NCBI GenBank assembly: GCA_034096865.1
Contig: JAWQFJ010000637.1
Location: 336,501 to 400,500 of the forward strand
Length of the DNA: 64,000 nucleotides
Direction of reading: 5' to 3'
DNA from: Theodoxus fluviatilis
Taxonomy: Eukaryota > Mollusca > Gastropoda > Cycloneritida > Neritidae
The notes under the pieces were generated by a model. It was not told the origin of the DNA and did not search any database. It was given only the letters and a program-made list of their open reading frames with translations. Both the position numbers and the translations under genes were made by a program. Positions 1 through 64,000 of this stretch are shown here, in pieces. The first letter of the stretch is position 1, and each line of letters starts with the position of its first letter.

Positions 1-855
1 GATAGGAATGGTAATACAGTGGTTGCCAGCAGTCTTGTTTGCCAGTAAATTTATTCAGCCAGGCCCTGTGCATGTGTCACCCTACCAAGCAACAACCACA
101 AGGATACAGTCTTGTATGCATGCGCTCACACTCACACACACACACACTCTTTATCACTCTACATGTAAAGTAAAGCAAATAAATGCTAATAACAACTCAT
201 GTGTGTAAACAGCCACTCACATTCATGCACACACGAGAACTCACACACTTCAAGTGTGAAAGCACCATTTCTCCCTCTGCTGGGACAGTCAAGACTAAGC
301 ATTGTGTTTGTGTCAAAATGTGTCTTCTTTCATTTGGTTGTCATTCCTGCAGTGTAAATGTTGGGTGAGGCAAATCAACAAAGCAGGGCTAACAAAGTGA
401 CAATGTTTGAATTGTAGACAAGACTTTTCATATCATATTTTACACACAACAAACACTCACCATTCAGTTATAATCACACCAGACATTTTCTTAACATTTT
501 CATAGATCAGCGGTTAAAACAGCTCATAGATACTCATATACACCCTCTCTCTAACAGGACAAAATTATTTATAAGGGTCCAAGAAATGGTGTCAATGAAC
601 GAGAACTGGTTTTTCAGTAAACACTGAATAGACGAAAAACCCTATCCAAAGGGGGAGTAGTGGTTGGCCATTTTATCAACCACTAATTCATTTATCAGTA
701 ACCTTGCAAGTCAATAAAGATGGTACACAGACTAGAAAGAGACCCCTTCATAAAGAGAGAATGAATATGGAGGAAAGGGAGCAGTTAGTTTGGCAATACT
801 CTTCCCGTGGGTTTGATGGAAGCCTGCGCTTCTGTGAGAATGTGGAGTCACTCAC
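1..855. other. Intron 19 (partial), nothing recognised
   Basis: Downstream side of exon 19. Holds a short CA-rich stretch near 128-146 and unremarkable AT-rich DNA. No further kinase exon was recognised on the minus strand. Confidence 0.5.
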
Positions 856-59931
<59,076 letters not shown>

Positions 59932-60080
59932 GCGCAACGTCCTCCGGCAAGGAGAGAGAACTCCAAATGAGGAAAACGAGTGGTTTCCCTTTAGCAGTTA
60001 CCGCGACCTGCGATTGACTCACCTTGGGTGTTACACGTGCGTTCTAAACACTGAGGACTATAAATGCTAAGTGATTCACA
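59932..60080 (-). promoter_or_regulatory. Presumed promoter/5' UTR region of the MadBub gene
   Basis: Sequence just upstream of the start codon, richer in CpG than the flanks. On the sense strand it holds a CACGTG E-box core (about 60036) and a TGAGTCA AP-1-like core. A donor-like CCAAG|GTGAGTCA at about 60022 could end a 5' UTR exon. All of this is inference; no start site or TATA box is evident. Confidence 0.3.
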
Positions 60081-61265
60081 ATACAGTGTCATGGAATAAC
60101 AAGGCGCTTCTGGAGCAATTCTGTCTGAAATAGCAATTTGTTAGAAATATTCCAAGAAGACCCCACAAACAGTTCACCATTATTAGATAGTACATTAGGC
60201 CGAATAGAAACGCAGTTATTACGCCTATGGGCGACATTAATATTGATTGCCACATTGACATATAACCTGTATGTCACGACTCTGATGTATTTATTTTAAT
60301 TTTGGGCTTGTTTGGGTGGCTTCATGTCAGCTATAATATATTTTCTTTTTGTACGAATTGTTCTACCGCATCTCCTACGCGATTAGTGAGAGGCATAGGG
60401 CTGTGGTCGGTTTCTTTCGTGCGTTTTGTGGTTTTTGTGTGCTTTTGAATTGGAGTTTAATTGATGGGCCGTACGTGGAGCTCCTTCTATCCATCCCTTT
60501 ATTGTTAGCGTTTAACTGAGCACAGCATTCTACGTTTTAATTGCCAGTGGTCGGATTTTCACGGGCCTATACTTTTCCGTGCATGTTGCACATGTACGTC
60601 ACCCTGATGGTTCGTATCCTCGATCTGTAGCACAAGATTTGCGTTTCTTTGGCGCAGGGAATTATATTAAAAGACAGGTTTACTTCACTTGTGAGGTAGG
60701 GGATTGGAGAAATAATCAATACTAAGAGCTGTAACTTTCTGTTAGCCCGCTGCGCCGGTATTTCTAAAGTTTTGTTCTGTAATTTAGTCGTAATAATTGT
60801 ATTTGAGTTTTTCATTCTTCTTTGTATCTGATAAGTTTTGGATTGAAAGGTGTCTGTGTAATGTGAGTTGGTTCTTTTACGTTAAAATCTGTTTGTGGCG
60901 TGTTTGTTCATAAATGTGATTAGTGACTGAGGAAGGAATTTCCATTTTTTATTTTCATTTTTACTGTCGGTTGGTGTCACGAGCTGTAACACCTACACCA
61001 ACCTTGACACTGTACGTCACGCTGATGTAATGGTTTCCCCCTTTTAGCATCGGCGATCATTTTCAAACGTTACTCTCGATACTTATAGCATCGAAATTTT
61101 GTCAAGATCTAAATTGAGATTTAAAGCATTTCACGGAGAATTCATTTCTTTACGATCTCAAAATGCAGGCTTGGACTCTGTTCACAATTCTGACTACCCT
61201 GAATATGCTCGAATAACTAAATACCAAACTCGAAAAGGTGGAGAGGGGGAGGCATTTTTGTTTAA
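60081..61265. other. Intergenic region upstream of the MadBub gene
   Basis: AT-rich, no gene on either strand. TGTACGTCAC followed by CTGATG occurs at about 60594 and 61011, possibly a dispersed repeat piece. Distal regulatory elements could be here but none can be named. Confidence 0.4.
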
Positions 61266-61985
61266 TTAAAAGGCCACTAGAAGATAGACATGGTCTAAAT
61301 ATACTCTTTTAAAATAAATTAATAAACTAAAAACCAATAAGATTAAATCTATTTGTGAGTTAACGGAAGATCGTACCCAGACTTCATCCGATTCGTGCTC
61401 TGCTGCAGGAGTCTTTCCGGACCTATGCACTGCCTGCAGCATACCCCGGTGCTGCTCTGCACACTGAGGTACATTGGGGTGGGGGGTGGGTAGGGTTATC
61501 CAATGGTCTCGGTAGCACTGCTGAATGGCAGATCTTGGCAGGGTCACGACGATGACTGCGAAGTCCTGTCTATGAAGTGTACATGGCGCAACATCGACAC
61601 CAGTTACGAACGGACGTGGGCTGATCAACCCAGTAGCTTCTCTTATAGGTCTTCCTCCACCCAAAGTGGCTAGATGCCGAGTCAAGATGTAGGAAATTGG
61701 AGGTTTACCTTCACCTGCAATAGCTTTGTACTTCAGTGTGTTCATCAAGCAGCAGGAGGGATCGGACCCATTATGCTCCCGCGTACAGTCCGTCCCCAGA
61801 ATGACATCATCCTCGACGTTTTGGGATCACAAAAGGGTGAGAAGTGACAAACTCACCCACCTGCAACTTCACTGTCATAATGCCATGCAGGGGGTAAGGC
61901 CTGTTTCTGATGTCAGAGCAGCACCACCGTCTCACCTACTAGATGTCTCCGGAAAGGGCGTGCAGACCAGTCCTCAAGACGGCCC
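61266..61985 (-). mobile_element. Gypsy fragment: antisense protease piece of a rearranged element
   Basis: The 61750-61985 stretch matches the protease region of the 10.4-11.8 kb element in the same (minus) orientation, for example GTCCCCAGAATGAC against GTCCCCAGGATGAC and GTGCAGACCAGTCCTCAA in both. The minus-strand frame 61748-61266 (YKAIAGEGKPPISYILTRHL) continues from it and may be a scrambled integrase zinc region. Stops interrupt it. Confidence 0.65.
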
Positions 61986-64000
61986 AAGAACATCGCAAGA
62001 GGTCAGTAGTTTACTCGGCTTCTATAACTATTACCACCGATTTGTGCGGGGGTTTTCTGACATTGCTGCCTCGCTACATCAGATTAAGTGGAAAATAGTC
62101 CACTTCCAGTGGACTTCCAAGTGCAGGAAAGCCTTGCAGGAACTGAAGCGTTGCCTCATAGACTCGCCAGTCCTAGACTATCCCAGGAAAGATGACCCTT
62201 TCATCCTTGACACGGACTCCAGCGACACAGTGCTTGCGGTGTTGTCACAACTCCATGATGGTGAGGACAGGGTAATCGGCTAGAATGCCCGCCTCGAGAC
62301 TCGCAGTATCGTTACTGTGTCACGATACGGGAACTGTTAGCTGTTGTCAAGGCCTTGTCCCACGTTTGCGTGTACCGTACTGCCGATAGTTAACGCTGCG
62401 GACTGATCCCTGCAGCGGTTTATGCGGTTTCGAAATCCAGAGGGCCAGTAGGCAAGATGGCTTCAGCGGATCCAGGATTATGACTTCAGGAATCCTCGCC
62501 GCCCCGGTAAGAGTGTTAGCAATGCCGACGTACTCTCGCCGTCCCTGCGACTGCAAAGCCTGCCTTTGAGTGTGAGGAAAAACGAGTACCGTCAGAGCTA
62601 TGCTGTGGTGCTTTGAAGCAGATCACCATCCTAGAAACATCACTGGCTGCTGCACAGCGACAGGACTCCGACCTGTGCCCATCATTAGTTGGATGGATGA
62701 CAATCTTATTAGCTCAGTCTGGAGGGATATCGCTGCTACTAGCCCCATGGGAACCAGTGGGATGCCCTGCAGCTGATGAATGGAACCCTGTACCGAAAGA
62801 GGGCGATTGAGAAAGGAGACAACAATCGCCTACTCCCGGCTCTGCCAAAGGCTTTACAGGATATAAAGCACTGAAACAGCTGCATGACAACCAAGCTGAA
62901 ATGGGTTTCGGACGGAGGAAAATCTACCAGAGAGACTGCGAGTGGTTCTGTTGGATTGGAAGCCGTACCGCCGTGGATGAATGGTACCGACACTCTGCTA
63001 TATGCACTTCACCGTGACAACTCTGACCAGATCTACTTGTCGGAAGCACCAGTGGCTGTTGATATCCTGGGTCCCCTTCCAGAGACTGAGTCTGCCAACC
63101 GATACATCTTAGTGGCAATGGACTACTTCACCAAGTGACTCGTTCTGGACTGCTCTTGGAGCTTCACTATGACCAGAGGACGAACTTTGAATCGGCAGTT
63201 TTCTGGGAAATCTGCCAGCTAATGATCTACTGAACCGACCTGACCCCAGCCCATACCTACGCGGACTGCGTGGTGAAGTAGCACAACATTCTGGTCGAGT
63301 GCCTCTCTAAGTGCAGCAACGACCTCTACAGAGACTGGGAGAAATGCCTGCCCTTCGCTCTGATTGCCCACCGATCAGCAGTCCAGGAAGCGACAGGCTG
63401 CTCCAAGAGTCGGCTGATGTTTGGGCGAGAGCTCAGGATCCCAGCTCACTTGCGTACTGCTGCGGCCCTTGGAGGACGTATCCCGTGACGTGCCCCAGTA
63501 CGTGACGCAGCACCAGGACATGCTGCAGGAGGTGCTGAGATCTGCAAGAACACGCCTGCAGCAGAGCGCGGATCGAATTAAGGCTTGGTACGACTGCAAG
63601 ACCGACGACTAGACCTTCCCAGAGGGCACCACTGTATGGTAGTACAACCCACGGGTCAAGAGGGGATGCGTCACCAAGCTGACCCGGCCATGGACAGGAC
63701 TTCACGAGATAATGAGCAAAGTGCCCGAAGGGGTGTTCCGTATCTGGCAGCACCCTCGTGCACGCCCCCAGATCATGAATAGTACCCGTCTGTGGAGGTA
63801 CCAGGGAGACCCACCGCCAGACTGGTAGGAGTCGCAATGACACTACCCTGATTAAGCTGACACTGACAACGACGATCCAACGGAGAGAGACCATGTCCTA
63901 GAGCGACGATAGAGCAGCCCCTGAGAACGCGCAGACGCACACGTGATGAGGATGGCGTGTGGTGCTCCCATCAAGCACCCTGTGAGGGCTGTACCCATCC
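61986..64000 (+). mobile_element. Gypsy pol remnant: RT end, RNase H, integrase (runs off the window)
   Basis: Plus strand. EVSSLLGFYNYYHRFVRGFS and DSPVLDYPRKDDPFILDTDS are the RT thumb and RNase H start of Gypsy elements. SLAAAQRQDSDL follows, then integrase AVDILGPLPETESANRYILV with MDYFTK, and degraded E-box parts (LMFGRELRIPAHLR). Multiple stops and shifts. Related to the 10.4-kb copy. Orientation is opposite to the adjoining protease piece, so the element is internally inverted. Inactive. Confidence 0.8.

Overview
This window is eukaryotic genomic DNA, most likely from a marine invertebrate and probably a mollusc. The organism call is inference from exon/intron structure, several decayed transposon classes, and a GACCTTGACCTT-rich repeat family of a kind I associate with molluscan genomes. 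No bacterial-style genes, tRNAs, rRNAs or CRISPR arrays are visible.

One host gene explains almost the whole window. On the minus strand, from the ATG at 59931 to the left edge, I can chain 19 exons whose reading phases agree at every junction (3,222 nt, 1,074 codons). They encode a spindle-assembly-checkpoint protein of the MAD3/BUB1/BUBR1 family. In order they carry KEN box 1, the MAD3/BUB1 TPR domain, an ABBA motif, a degenerate KEN box 2 (REN), a second ABBA motif, the BUB3-binding GLEBS segment, a long linker, the BUB1-type CD1 motif, a third ABBA plus an intact KEN box, a PP2A-B56 docking motif (LSPIME), and the N-lobe of a BUB1-like kinase. The kinase C-lobe and 3' end lie beyond position 1. 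The protein combines features that vertebrates divide between BUB1 and BUBR1, as expected for an unduplicated MadBub gene.

The introns are unusually repeat-laden. Unrelated minisatellites fill or abut introns 6 (46-bp unit), 10 (67-bp and 28-bp units), 11 (67-bp unit), 14 (19-bp unit, about 5.4 kb) and 17 (21-bp G-rich unit). The intron-10 array is built from copies of the exon-10/intron-10 junction itself, and the intron-6 unit resembles a 3' splice site.

Transposons, mostly decayed, fill the rest: a LINE with ORF1, endonuclease and RT (42.7-47.7 kb), a related LINE remnant (1.9-2.6 kb), Gypsy fragments (5.6-6.7, 10.4-11.8 and 61.2-64 kb), a Penelope-like RT (7.0-8.0 kb), a hAT-like insertion that splits the 28-bp array, a mariner with a nested pogo-like MITE, three TTAA-flanked elements, a SINE-like retroposon with a 14-bp target duplication, and four copies of the GACCTT-rich family. 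Upstream of the gene (59.9-61.2 kb) lies a short presumed promoter, unassigned DNA, and then the rearranged Gypsy element.
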